A stretch of 64,000 nucleotides of DNA from Sorghum bicolor (lineage: Eukaryota > Streptophyta > Magnoliopsida > Poales > Poaceae), in NCBI RefSeq assembly GCF_000003195.3, contig NC_012878.2, forward strand, positions 55,180,629 through 55,244,628, given 5' to 3'. The position numbers and the translations under genes are program-made. Shown piece by piece: positions 23,880-33,792 of this stretch. The notes beneath the pieces were generated by a model. That model saw nothing but the letters and a program-made list of their open reading frames with translations. It did not search any database and was not told the DNA's origin. Position 1 is the stretch's first letter. Each line of letters starts with the position of its first letter.

Positions 23880-23973
23880 AATTATAACCCCGGCCCGCTT
23901 GCTAGTTATTGCAGGCAGCTAGCGGCTAGCGCAGCGGTGACCACAGCCACCGCGCGACGACGACGACCAGACC
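23880..23973 (+). promoter_or_regulatory. Putative core promoter of the pectin methylesterase gene
   Basis: A TATA-like ATTATAA at ~23881 lies about 90 bp before the ATG in otherwise GC-rich DNA, followed by a short leader ending ACGACCAGACC-ATG. Position and contrast with the surrounding composition suggest a TATA box; there is no direct evidence of the transcription start. Confidence 0.4.
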
Positions 23974-26536
23974 ATGGGCGTGCCGTCGCGGGCGCGGGCG
24001 CGGCTCCTCCTCTGCTGCGTCGTCGCCGCGGCGCTGCTCGTCGTCGCGCCGGGGGAGGTGGCCGCAGCCGCCGCGGGGCACGGGAAGCAGCGGCACACGC
24101 ACACGAGGCGGCTGCGGCCCGGGAAGAGCGCGGCGGCGGCGGCTGCTGCGAAGCCGTTGCCGTACTACCCGGTGAACGCGACGCGGGTGGATGCCATCGA
24201 GCGGCAGTTCACGCGGTGGGTGCGCTTCATGGGCGGCGTCGGCCACAGCAGCTACAACCGGGCGCTGAACCGCGCGTTCCTGCCCACGCGCACGCTCGTC
24301 GTCGACAAGAACCCCGCCGCCGGGAACTTCACGTCCATCCAGGCCGCCGTCGACTCGCTCCCGCTCATCAACCTCGCCCGCGTCGTCATCAGGGTCAATG
24401 CCGGCACGTACACGTACGTACATTTCTGCATTGCATCGCGCGCCCCTTGTTCCTTGCCCTGCCTGCTGCCTGCTGCCTCGAAGATGGTTTAACCGTGCCG
24501 CGCGGCGCGCTGTGCAGGGAGAAGGTGAACATCTCGCCGATGCGCGCGTTCGTGACCGTGGAGGGCGCCGGCGCCGACAAGACGGTGGTGCAGTGGGGCG
24601 ACACGGCGGACACGGCCGGGTCCTTCGGCAGGCCCATGGGCACGTTCGGCTCCGCCACGTTCGCCGTCAACTCCATGTTCTTCGTCGCCAAGAACATCAC
24701 CTTCAAGGTTCCTCGAGACCTGTCATCATGTCATGTGGGATGCATCAATCTTCACTGTTGCCTGACACTGCCATCTATTTCCGGTGCCCAGAACACGGCC
24801 CCCGTGCCGAGGCCCGGCGCGCTGGGCAAGCAGGGGGTGGCGCTGCGGATATCGGCGGACAACGCGGCGTTCGTGGGGTGCAACTTCCTGGGCGCGCAGG
24901 ACACGCTGTACGACCACCTCGGCCGCCATTACTACCGCGACTGCTACATCGAGGGCTCCGTCGACTTCATCTTCGGCAACGCGCTCTCCCTCTACGAGGT
25001 CAGTCAGAGTCAGTACGCAGCTTTGTTATGCACAACAATGTCCAGTGAATCTCGATCTGCACGTTCCTTCCGTTAAGCAAAGCAATGCAGCTCCAGGCTC
25101 CACCAGCTTAACCAAAGGGCATGCCAGTAGCCACAGCTTCGCGCACTGAGCATCTCGTTCGGCGGCCTAATATGTGGCAGTATCCACATCCGTACCGTAT
25201 CCCAGCAGTCGCAGAGGCCGTCATTGCAGTATCGCACTGCTATAGGGCACTTGTAGGACACAGACACTGTTAAACCCGGGAGTTCCTCGTTCCTAGGCAG
25301 GGGGACTGTGAATCTGTGATGCTGTCCTCCCAGCACCCATCCATTCTGGGAGAACATGCCATTCCGCAAGCTGCGCGGCGGCATGCCCACGCACTCAGCG
25401 CCACCGATCGATCTGCTGCTGTTGTTCACTGCATCTAGGACCCCCTAACTGCATCACATCCTCTCGTGCTCTGTCCTCGTTTGGCCTCATCTACAACATG
25501 TCCAGGTCCGGCCATGGACAAGGGGATGCAGGTATAGTACGAGCACATTTTGCCAGGAGTACACCCATCAGCCTATCGTAGTGTGTAGCTGTGTGTGCTC
25601 CTACCACGGTTACTGCCAAGGAGTCACTGAAAAGCATTGTGCAAATGGAATGTTGATGCACATTAACTAATCGACCCCCCTTTCAGTTTTTAATGGGGTA
25701 CAGTAGAATGAGATGAACCTTTGATGTCGCGCCCACTTGTCGTTGGCGGCGGCACGGTTTGTGGAATGCGGTTTTCTGAGACCTGCAGGTTCCCTGGCCC
25801 CATGCGTGGTGCCGGCCGCGGGCCGCGCCCGTGACGCCTGCCATGCCATCGCTCGCAGGACGCCTAGCTCCTCGTCGTCTTCTCGTGCCTGCCTGGCGGC
25901 TTTGCCTTTTACACACACACAGTACCACTTTCTTGTGTTCCCGTGGCTGTATAAACATGAAACATCGCAGAAAGAGCGTAAAACGGATTGTATGAAAAAA
26001 AATTTGCAGGGGTGCCATGTGCACGCGATCGCGCGGAACTACGGGGCGCTGACGGCGCAGAACAGGCAGAGCCTGCTGGAGGACACGGGGTTCTCGTTCG
26101 TGAACTGCCGGGTGACGGGGTCCGGCGCGCTCTACCTGGGCAGGGCCTGGGGCACCTTCTCCCGCGTCGTCTTCGCCTACACCTACATGGACAACATCAT
26201 CATCCCGCGCGGATGGTACAACTGGGGAGACCCAACACGGGAGATGTACGTCGTCACTGCTGCTCCTCCGATCCTCCTTTTTTTCCGGCGCCGATGCATG
26301 GAATCCATGGCATCCGCCGTGCCGTGCGGTGCGTGACCACCGCCGCTGGCGCTGACGCCGGTTGATTCGCGTGCGTGCGTGCATGCAGGACGGTGTTCTA
26401 CGGGCAGTACAAGTGCACGGGGCCGGGAGCGAACTACGCCGGCAGGGTGCAGTGGTCGCGGGAGCTCACCGACGAGGAGGCCAAGCCATTCATCTCGCTC
26501 GACTTCATCGACGGCTTCGAGTGGCTCAAGTTGTAG
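23974..26536 (+). CDS. Pectin methylesterase (pectinesterase), no pro-region
   Basis: Five exons: 23974-24413, 24518-24707, 24792-24998, 26010-26245, 26389-26536. All are GT-AG with consistent phases, giving 406 aa. An Arg- and Ala-rich N-terminus with a hydrophobic core (residues ~9-32) is a signal peptide. The catalytic domain follows from [20 protein letters not shown] (~109). Family motifs are all present: [23 protein letters not shown] (catalytic Asp), DFIFGN (catalytic Asp) and YLGRAWG (Arg). It removes methyl esters from cell-wall homogalacturonan in the apoplast. There is no PMEI pro-domain, so it is the short type. Intron 3 is ~1 kb and contains an open antisense frame (25073-25429) of unknown meaning. 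Confidence 0.95.
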
Positions 26537-27295
26537 CACTAGCACGGGATCCAGTCCAGGAACTCATTGTTGACACACCATGACCTTAATTTAATTTCTG
26601 TGAAGAGAAAACAAAAAAAAACAAAAAAACGGAACGCAAATACTAATTCAATTGTTGAAATTGCGTAAGATGAGATTGGTCATTGGTGAGTGATGGCTGG
26701 CTTGATGAGGACTGCAGACCTGCAGTAGTGCAGTGCAGTCTCTTTTCCGGTGCATCGAATCGCTGCAAGTAGTCACTACTCCCCACGGGCTGTTGTGGGC
26801 TAAAAAGGCCCATAGACTCTCATTTAAAGAGGCTTATGTACCTGGCCTGGCTTGTTCCAGGCCTTGCGTCAGGTTTGGTGGAGTTGCTGACGTGCAAGTG
26901 CATTCGAATTTCAAGCCCAGTTCCGAGCATTCATATTTACAGTCAAGCCCAGTACTGTTTACTGGCACGCGTAAGAGCATCTCCAGTGGTTTGCTAAACA
27001 CACTTGTTATCTTGTATAATTTGGCAAAACTAGACAAATGACCCCTCCAATGGTTTGCTAATCAACTTACCAAAAAAATGACAACTTGCCATTCTGCAGC
27101 CATCGACGCGCAAATTTGCGCGGCTCGTTCCGCTTGCCATCGCGAGATCCGGACGCCGTGGCCTCCTCTCCCGCGCGAGTGAATTTTCATCGTCGGTTCC
27201 CGCTGTCGTTCCGGGGGAAGTTCTTGCCCGGTAATAACAACAAGCAGGGAGGCAACGAGAAGAAACCGTCGGCGGCGTCCTCAAAGAAGCGGGGG

Positions 27296-27770
27296 ATGGA
27301 CGCAGCAGACGACGTCGTCTACGGCGTGTCCAGGGCGTCGTCGGCGCTGCTGAGCTCCGCGTCGTCGCTGGACTCGAACACATCATTGGCGTCGTCGTCG
27401 TCGTCGGCGTCGTCTCGCTCATCCACGGCCTCGTCCTCGCCGTCGGTCTCGGGGGTGCTTTACCCGCCGGCGGTCAAGCGGCAGGCGAGTAATAATAAGA
27501 GGCCCGCGTCGTCGTCCCCGGCGGCGGGCGCGGCTGCCGTGGTGCTGTGCCTCCTCATGGTGGTGTTCTGCGGCCGCGTCGGGGCCACGCTGCTCACGTC
27601 CACGGCGCTCTACCTCTTCCCGCGGCGGTGGCGGCCCGCGACGACGACGCGTAAGGAGAAGAAGGGCGCCGTCGACTCGCGTCGTTGTCAAGCGTCGCCG
27701 AGGAAGAGGAGACGGCGGAGAGGAAGGTGGTTATGGAGAGGTCCTCGGTGAGGAACCGTAACAAGTGAAG
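27296..27770 (+). pseudogene. Captured fragment of a Ser-rich single-span membrane protein
   Basis: An open frame runs from ATG (27296), MDAADDVVYGVSRASSALLS, through a long Ser/Ala tract, then PPAVKRQASNNKRPASSSP, then a strongly hydrophobic segment (AAVVLCLLMVVFCGRVGATLL) and an Arg-rich tail with FPRRW. It looks like a complete small membrane protein or its 5' part. The frame is also open upstream to 27086. The family is unrecognised. It sits inside the TAA-flanked element, so I treat it as a transduplicated copy whose expression is unknown. Confidence 0.5.
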
Positions 27771-27881
27771 CGATGATACCCGTCGTTTCGTCCCCACCCC
27801 CTGCTAATCCTTTTTTTCTTTTTGAGGAATCACTGATTCTTTTTGTTTGGATGAGAAGGAATAGTTTTTGCAGTACTCAAT

Positions 27882-28390
27882 TTGCGCGGCCGGGGTTGCT
27901 GCTGCCGGCTCCTCTGCTGCGCGGTGGTCACCGCGGTCGTGCTGGCGGTGCTCGCCGCGGCGGCCGTCGGCGCGCTGTACCTAGCGCTCGACCCCAAGGC
28001 GCCGCGGTACTCGGTGGACCGCCTCTCTGTGTCTGCGTTCCAGGTCGACCCGTCGATGGTGACGGCGCGGGCGAGGTTCGACGTGACGGTGACGGCGGCG
28101 AACCCGAACTCCCGGATCGGCATCCAGTACGAGCCCGGGTCCAGCCTCGGGGTGTGGTACCAGTCGTACCGCCTGGAGCGCGGCGCGCTGCCGGCGTTCT
28201 ACCAGGGCCACCGCAACACGACGGTGCTGCCGCCGGCGCTGGCCGGGGAGGTGCAGCTGGCCACCGCCGTCGTGTCCGGTTTGCAGGACGCGCAGCGGAC
28301 GGCGCCGTGCCGCTCGTGTTCCGCGCCGACGTCCCCGTGCGCGTCGAGGTCGGCAGCTTCAAGGGCAGGGAGAAGTCCAGTCAAAGTTAG
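27882..28390 (+). pseudogene. Captured LEA_2 / NDR1-HIN1-like fragment, frameshifted
   Basis: The frame from 27882 reads RGRGCCCRLLCCAVVTAVVL (Cys-rich cytosolic end plus membrane anchor). It continues with LSVSAFQVDPSMVTARARFD, VTAANPNSRIGIQYEP and LPAFYQGHRNTTVL, the standard layout of NHL/LEA_2 proteins (NDR1/HIN1-like, plasma-membrane, defence-related). No ATG is in place at the start. At ~28285-28300 the similarity moves into the +1 frame (VPLVFRADVPVRVEVGSFKG), so there is a 1-nt indel. The copy then runs into the element's terminal repeat before a natural stop. It is a broken transduplicate, not a working gene. Confidence 0.7.
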
Positions 28391-28821
28391 TTGATGAAGT
28401 GGACCTACTTTTCTTAATTTACCAAGCCAAAATAGCAAACCACTGGAGATACTAAGAATTTACACTTGCTATATGTTTTAGTCACTTGCCAAATCATAAG
28501 ATTTGGTAAATGATTTTTAACAAACCACTGGAGATGCTCTAATGTGTGGAGCCGAGTATAAACGGGAGTACTACCGATCCAAGCATTGATATTTTACAGT
28601 CAAACTCAACTACCCTCGTTGTCCTCCCTTCCAAGTTCCAACTCGTTCCGTCTTTTCAAACACAAAAAGACTCCACGATTTCACTGAACCTGGCGGTGCA
28701 TTTGATTCTGAAAAGGGGCGACGAAGTACTAGCATTTACTTCGCTTGGTTCAGTTCTCTTAAATTACACTTTACTTATTTATTTATTCTATATCATATGA
28801 AAATATTCTATATCATATTAT

Positions 28822-29290
28822 GGCTTTGTTTACTTTCTAAAAAATTTACAATATTTTTCAAGATTTTTCGTCACATCAAATCTTGCATAGAGCATTAAAT
28901 ATAGATAAAAAAATACTCCCTCCATCTCATTATAAGACATTAGCAGAATTTTGGAGAGTCAAAACATCTCAAGTTTGACCAAATTTATATGATAACATAA
29001 TAACATTTATGATACCAACTAAGTATCATGAGGTTCTTCATTAGTTATGTTTTCATAGTAATATCTATTCGATGTTATAACTTTTTTTTTCTATAGTGTT
29101 GGTCAAACTTGAACTTGAGATGTTTTGACTCTCCAAGATTCTTGAAATAACTTATAAATTGGGATGTTGTGAGTAACTAATTACACAGTTTGCCTACAAC
29201 TTAGTCCATGATTGGATAATATTTGTCAAATACAAACAAAAATACTACGGTGTCTATTTTGACAAAAAAAAATTGCAACTAAACAAGGCT
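28822..29290. mobile_element. MITE (GGCCTTGTTTAG family) interrupted by a Stowaway
   Basis: The left half (28822-28913) has GGCTTTGTTTACTTTC and 'cgtcacatcaaatcttgcatagagcattaaatatagataaaa'. The right half (29176-29290) continues exactly where the family consensus should, with 'actaattacacagttt...ggataatatttgtcaaatacaaac...ggcaactaaacaaggc'-like sequence. The middle is foreign (see 28916-29173). Confidence 0.8.
28916..29173. mobile_element. Stowaway MITE nested in the preceding MITE
   Basis: CTCCCTCCATCTCATTATAAG opens right after TA (28914-28915). The right side ends CTTATAAATTGGGATGTTGTGAG before TA (29174-29175). The inner arms 'gagagtcaaaacatctcaagtttgacca' and 'ggtcaaacttgaacttgagatgttttgactctcc' are long inverted repeats. 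This fits Tc1/mariner-type Stowaway elements with a TA duplication. The right terminus has diverged from the left. Confidence 0.85.
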
Positions 29291-29549
29291 TTTGCTTGTT
29301 ATTGTAGCTTATAGTTCTTGTGATTACATAATCTTATAGTGTCAGATTTATACACATAGGAGACTTTTGCTATGAAAATCTTCGCTAAACACGGGTGATC
29401 ATGTTTTTAAAGGTACTTAGGCGCTTCCTCGCTTAGTGAACTTTACAACAACAACAACCGATGGTTGAAACTAAGGATTGATTGTGTGCAAACCCCTTGC
29501 AACGATCAGAATAATTTTTTTGTTTGTAAAAAAATATTATAAAATTAAC

Positions 29550-30520
29550 TTTTTTTTTAGATAAAGGGAGTTTCTTTCATCAAGCAAATGAAAAAAAATC
29601 TCAATCTCTACATCAGATGATGTATATGACTGATAGTTAGTATTAGATAATTGTACTATGGGATAGACTTCGCCGTCCGCACAGTAAACACACACAGCAA
29701 AACAAAAACGGCTGACTTAAGCAAATAGTTTATCACAAAATTAACCTATTACGAAACCTCCAACTATACTTGCGAATAATTCCATTGTCAAGGATTCCAA
29801 AAGACATCATGCATTTCACAGGGAGCTCCGATACTCCTTTTGGAACAACGACCACATTCTGGTCCAATGTGTGCCCTGCATTAGAGAACAAACAGGAGCA
29901 TGTTTAGATTCATTTTTTTAATTTGGACACTGTAGCACTTTCGATTATATTTGACAATTATTGTTTAATCATGGACTAACTATGTTTTAAAGATTCGTCT
30001 CACAAATTACAGGAAGATTGTCAAATTAGTTCTTTTTATTTATATTTAATGTTTTTTTGTATGCGTTCAAAGATTCGATGTGACGAGAAATCTTATAAAC
30101 TTTTGGAATTTTGAAGGTGTCTAAACATGAGTGTTTTGTCAAATACAACACCATTCCGGCTTAAACATATGACTCAACACATGGCACCTGTTTGCACAAT
30201 AACTTCATCAATATTGTGTGTCATTACATTTTGTAACCAGATACTAAACAACACTTAGAGGTAGTTTTAGACTAAAAGTTATCTTCATCAAACGCCATAC
30301 AAAATTAGTAAGCACACAATCGAAGAAAAGGTGTTCTATATTTTAAAAAAACAACACTTCTCATTTCCATGCCAATTTCTTGTAACGAAATTGTCTTTGG
30401 TGAGCGTTACTCCTCTACACAGAAACCTTTTGAGGAATTTTAAGTTTCCATAGGAATCTCTTATGAGGCATAAAGTTTAACATTTGACATATATGAAATG
30501 CCTAAACTGGATTGAATTAC
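29550..30520 (-). pseudogene. Decayed LINE reverse-transcriptase fragment
   Basis: On minus around 30460-30300, broken frames give WKLKIPQKVSV, GVTLTKDNFVTRNWHGNEKC and then a decayed zf-RVT tail. This resembles the common grass LINE motif around LTKDNL..RNW.G...C.FC. A T-run on plus near 29550 (cttttttttagataaaggg) could be its A-tail. The body contains many stops and is interrupted by a MITE at 29896-30132. Element boundaries are uncertain. Confidence 0.5.
29896..30132. mobile_element. MITE variant (GAGCATGTTTAGA ends)
   Basis: GAGCATGTTTAGATTC at the left pairs with GTGTCTAAACATGAG at the right. The interior matches the GGCCTTGTTTAG family ('gtagcactttcgattatatttgacaa', 'catggactaactatgttttaaagattcgtctcac', 'agattcgatgtgacgagaaatc'). 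The termini differ from the common type, so this is a subfamily. It lies within decayed LINE sequence. Confidence 0.7.
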
Positions 30521-30532
30521 CCTACAAATACT

Positions 30533-32130
30533 CTTAGTCCCGCTGTCTATTAATAGATGATGATGTTTGTAGCTCTAGGTAAGAAATTTTAAAAGGAGTT
30601 AAAAGGATATATGCATAAAATAAAAGGAGAAATATAGATAAAGATATATTGGTAAAAAGAGAAAGATACATTAGAAAGTAAAAGTAATATTCATTTTTTT
30701 TGAACTGTCAAGGAGGGATTAATCCCCACGTAAATAAGTATTGATATATCATGGCATAACTACATAAACAACCTCGTTTTGGGGAAAATGAGAAAAATAA
30801 AACTTTTTTTAAGCGGTTAATTTTCAAAAAAAAAAAACTAGACTAAAATCAATATAGCAGTCATTGCACATTCTCCGTGGACGAGATTAATATTAATTTA
30901 GGATAATGTAGAAAACTAGAAGGTCAAATATTGTGGAACTGAGATGTGTACAGTCTACTAACAGGTCAGCACTGTATTTGACTCCGAGGCCGCTCACTGA
31001 CAGTCGTCAAGAGCTTGCGTACACGATTGTATAGCGCCAGCGCGGCAGAGCTTTGCCCCAGGCCGGCCAGCACGTACGTACGCCTGCACAGGCGCAGGCA
31101 GATCGGGCCACGCCGGGCTGTCGAGGGCGGGTGCTGCAGGATCGATCCAGATCGAGAGCACGAGCAGCATGCAGACGCAAACAAATCTCAACTCCGACGC
31201 CTCCGAGTCACGCCGTCGTCTCAAACAAAAATCGACAGCTGCAGGTCATGTGGTGTCGTCTGCGTCTGCTGCGACGGGCGACGACGGCGAAGTCTTTTGG
31301 CCGGGTCATGTGCCTGTGCCCCGGCCGGAGTCCCCGGCCCCGGCGTCGAATCCATCCACGCGTCATACCAAAATGGCCTCAGAAGCACGGGCGACAGCTT
31401 GGCGAATTGCGAGGCGGCAGAAGCACAGATATAATACTACTTTGCTCGATAGTGCTCGGTAATGTGACGCTGTCGTTTCGGGTGTCTGGATGCTGTAATC
31501 GACTAATCGCGCAGCTTAGCTTTGAGTAGCGTTCTTCTCTGATCTCCAGTGCAGCGCCTATTCGGGTACTGAAACTGGACAAATCCAAACGTGCAGCGGC
31601 ATTGAATTGCTTGCGAACTCTTGCAGCCAAAACAAGCTAACAGACGACGCTCAACAGATTTCCCGGTACACGCGCGCAGGCCAAGCTCAAAGTACGAGTC
31701 CAAGTGGTAGTGATCCTTTCACGATCCTTGCCTCACACTTCACATCGTCAGAGCACGGCACGGCACGGCAACATTAAACGATCTGCGATCCATAGCTCAA
31801 TGAAGGACGACGGTACGTACCAGACAACCACAACATTTGTTTGTCTTTAGTTCAAAGGATCTCCATTGCCATTGCCAATGCCGAACTCGTACCAATCTCC
31901 ATGCCATTTATACTAGTACGGTCAGATTCCACGTCGTACTCCGTACTACTAGCCACAAGTGACGTCGATATCAGATTCTACGTATCAGCAGTATTGAAGC
32001 TGCACCTATACGGTGTAGTAGCAAGCAATCACTAGCAGTGGAAATAAAAAAATCAATTCTTATGCGTGCGCGGATTTGCGCACAACCGAGTAATTTGCCG
32101 TCGCGCCCGCATGTAGCTGTTCGGGCTGCT
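30533..32130. other. Intergenic DNA without recognised gene
   Basis: 30533-30960 is AT-rich. 30960-31740 is GC-richer with overlapping frames on both strands (up to 158 aa) whose composition (Arg, Ser, Cys, mixed) and lack of splice-supported continuation look like chance. 31740-32130 has no feature that I can support. Confidence 0.4.
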
Positions 32131-32139
32131 TTTCTCGCA

Positions 32140-32292
32140 CGCTTGTTGATTATAGGCCTTTTTTTTAAGTTTACCAAACTCGTTGGCAAATTGTTAGACA
32201 TAGAAAAAAATCTCACTTGTTATATATTTTAGAAACTTGCCAAATCATAAAATTTGGCAAGTGAAGTTTACAAAACTGTTGGAGATGCTCTT
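32140..32292. mobile_element. Right-end fragment related to the 26976-28539 element
   Basis: 'cacttgttatatattttagaaacttgccaaatcataaaatttggcaagtgaa...ggagatgctc' at 32213-32288 matches 28465-28539 nearly base for base ('cacttgctatatgttttagtcacttgccaaatcataagatttggtaaatg...ggagatgctc'). No partner left end was found, so it is a truncated relative. A 'gcgcggatttgcgcac' word at ~32066 loosely recalls the left interior of the larger element. Confidence 0.6.
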
Positions 32293-32305
32293 TATAGAAA
32301 AGAGT

Positions 32306-33062
32306 AAGGATATCTCCAAAAACACAAACCCAAAATAGAGACCCATTCTATCATATAGGTCATGCACAGTGAAAAGATAACCCACCCAAAATCTTCTTCC
32401 TCCAACAGCTACCGCAAAACAGACCACGCAAAAACCGCTCAAGCCGCTCGCCCGAGCCACTCCGACCGCTCGCATGGGCACATCGCGGACCTCGCCTCGC
32501 CCCGCCGGCCGCGCCCTGCTCCCCGCCGCGGACCTGTCCTAGCCCCTACCGGAGTTCCTCTTCCCCCTGCACCCACCCCAGCCTTCTCCTCCTGGCCACC
32601 ATGGCTGCCGCAGCAAGCTTCTTCTCCTTGGTCTCCAGGCCCAGCTTGGACCCCACGCCATTCACCACCACAGTTGTCACTGTCCTCCGCGTACGCCGCC
32701 TCGACCCGCACTAGATCCGCGGCCCTGCGACCATCCTCACCTCTGAGCTGAAGGTCGTCGCCTCGTCTGTGCCAAGGACATCCGCGTCTTCATCTCCGAC
32801 CTCCACTTGCGCCTCCGGCTACGAGGACGACGTCTACGACGACGACGAGGATTAGCGGGCGAGTGGGCTCCGGTCATGGTGGTAGGCCTACTCCAACCGT
32901 GGAGATGCAAAGGAACGAGAGAAGACACATATTTGCCTTCCACGTCGAAGGCAACGCAAAATGGGTGACTCGGTGTTGGAGAGTGTTTTTCCCCTCTAAA
33001 AACACTGTGCACCACGTATTTTAGCTATGGGTCATCTTATGCCTATCCTGCTGGAGATAGTT
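32306..33062. mobile_element. Possible gene-carrying element with diverged inverted ends
   Basis: The left side has TATCTCCAAAAACACAAACC, GAGACCCATTCTA, TGCACAGTG and CTCCAACAGC. The right side, read in reverse, has TATCTCCAGCAGG, GATGACCCATAGC, TGCACAGTG and CTCCAACACC in the same order. This suggests ~100-bp diverged inverted repeats. The body (32400-32880) is GC-rich; ATG at 32601 opens MAAAASFFSLVSRPSLDPTP, and a second acidic stretch encodes YEDDVYDDDED before a stop. No clean target duplication was found. Probably another transduplicating element; function of the insert unknown. Confidence 0.45.
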
Positions 33063-33259
33063 TAACATCTATGACATAAAATGCGCATCATATGAAAATA
33101 TATTCTATGATAAATCCAATATATTAATTTAATACTATAAATTTAGCATTTTTTTAAAAAAAAATTGTCAAAGTTTAAAAAGTTTAACTTAAGCCAACTC
33201 TACGAATTGACTCTTTTGTGGACGGAAGGGAGTAGTACAGTAGCTCACAGCTGCACTCA

Positions 33260-33480
33260 CGCCTTGTTTAGATGCAAAATCTTTTTGAATTTTGATGTTG
33301 TAGCACTTTCGTTTGTATTTTAGAAACATTGTTTAATCATAAAGTAACTAGGTTTAAAAGATTCGTCTTGCAATTTATAGATAAACTGTACAATTAATTA
33401 TTTTTTATCTATATCTAATATTTTATGTATATGCCGTAAGATTCGATGTTATGGAAAATCTTGTAAACTTTTAGTTCGTT
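33260..33480. mobile_element. Degenerate MITE (GGCCTTGTTTAG family)
   Basis: GCCTTGTTTAGATGC at the left, with 'gtagcactttcgtttgtattttag', 'aaagattcgtcttgcaatttatag' and 'taagattcgatgttatggaaaatc' inside. The right terminus is eroded. It lies about 300 bp beyond the stop of the IQD gene. Confidence 0.65.
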
Positions 33481-33792
33481 AAATGCATGCTCTCGCCAGG
33501 TGAGGCGCTTTCGTCGTTGTTTTCTTTTCCATTTTTTTTCAAATGGTCACATGTTGTAGTGGAAATGTAGTGCTAGAACACAATTTATTGACTTCTCTAT
33601 GACACCATACATACTATGATACTCGAGCTCCATGGCAGTAGAGATTGGTAGTAGTCGAACTAGCACATCATGGTATTATATTTCACCATGATCTACACCT
33701 TGTTTGATCCTAATAATAATACTAATACTATGTACCGAATTGTTAACCTTCCTTCTCCTAGACCAGTCGGGTGACTCGGTGTAAAGGCAGAA

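Larger units (their letters stand above)
26976..28539. mobile_element. PIF/Harbinger-like non-autonomous element carrying host gene fragments
   Basis: TAA flanks both sides (26973-26975, 28540-28542). The ends GAGCATCTCCAGTGGTTTG and CAAACCACTGGAGATGCTC are a perfect 19-bp inverted repeat. A second copy of 'ctccartggtttgctaat' lies just inside each end (near 27046 and 28430), so the subterminal zones are duplicated and inverted. The 3-bp TAA duplication and GAGCATCTCC ends match Tourist/PIF-Harbinger-type MITEs, including the 290-bp one in the hexokinase intron. The 1564-bp body is GC-rich and holds two plus-strand coding fragments (27296-27770, 27882-28390) with grass-gene composition. No transposase is present. 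Confidence 0.8.

Noticed and set aside
27030..27422. 130-aa minus-strand ORF within the gene-carrying element
   Set aside because: The Thr/Ser/Arg repeats are the antisense of the GTCGTC-rich Ser tract of the plus-strand fragment.
31015..31529. Overlapping 139-158-aa ORFs on plus
   Set aside because: Three frames are open at once, the composition is biased, and no domain or splice-supported extension was found.
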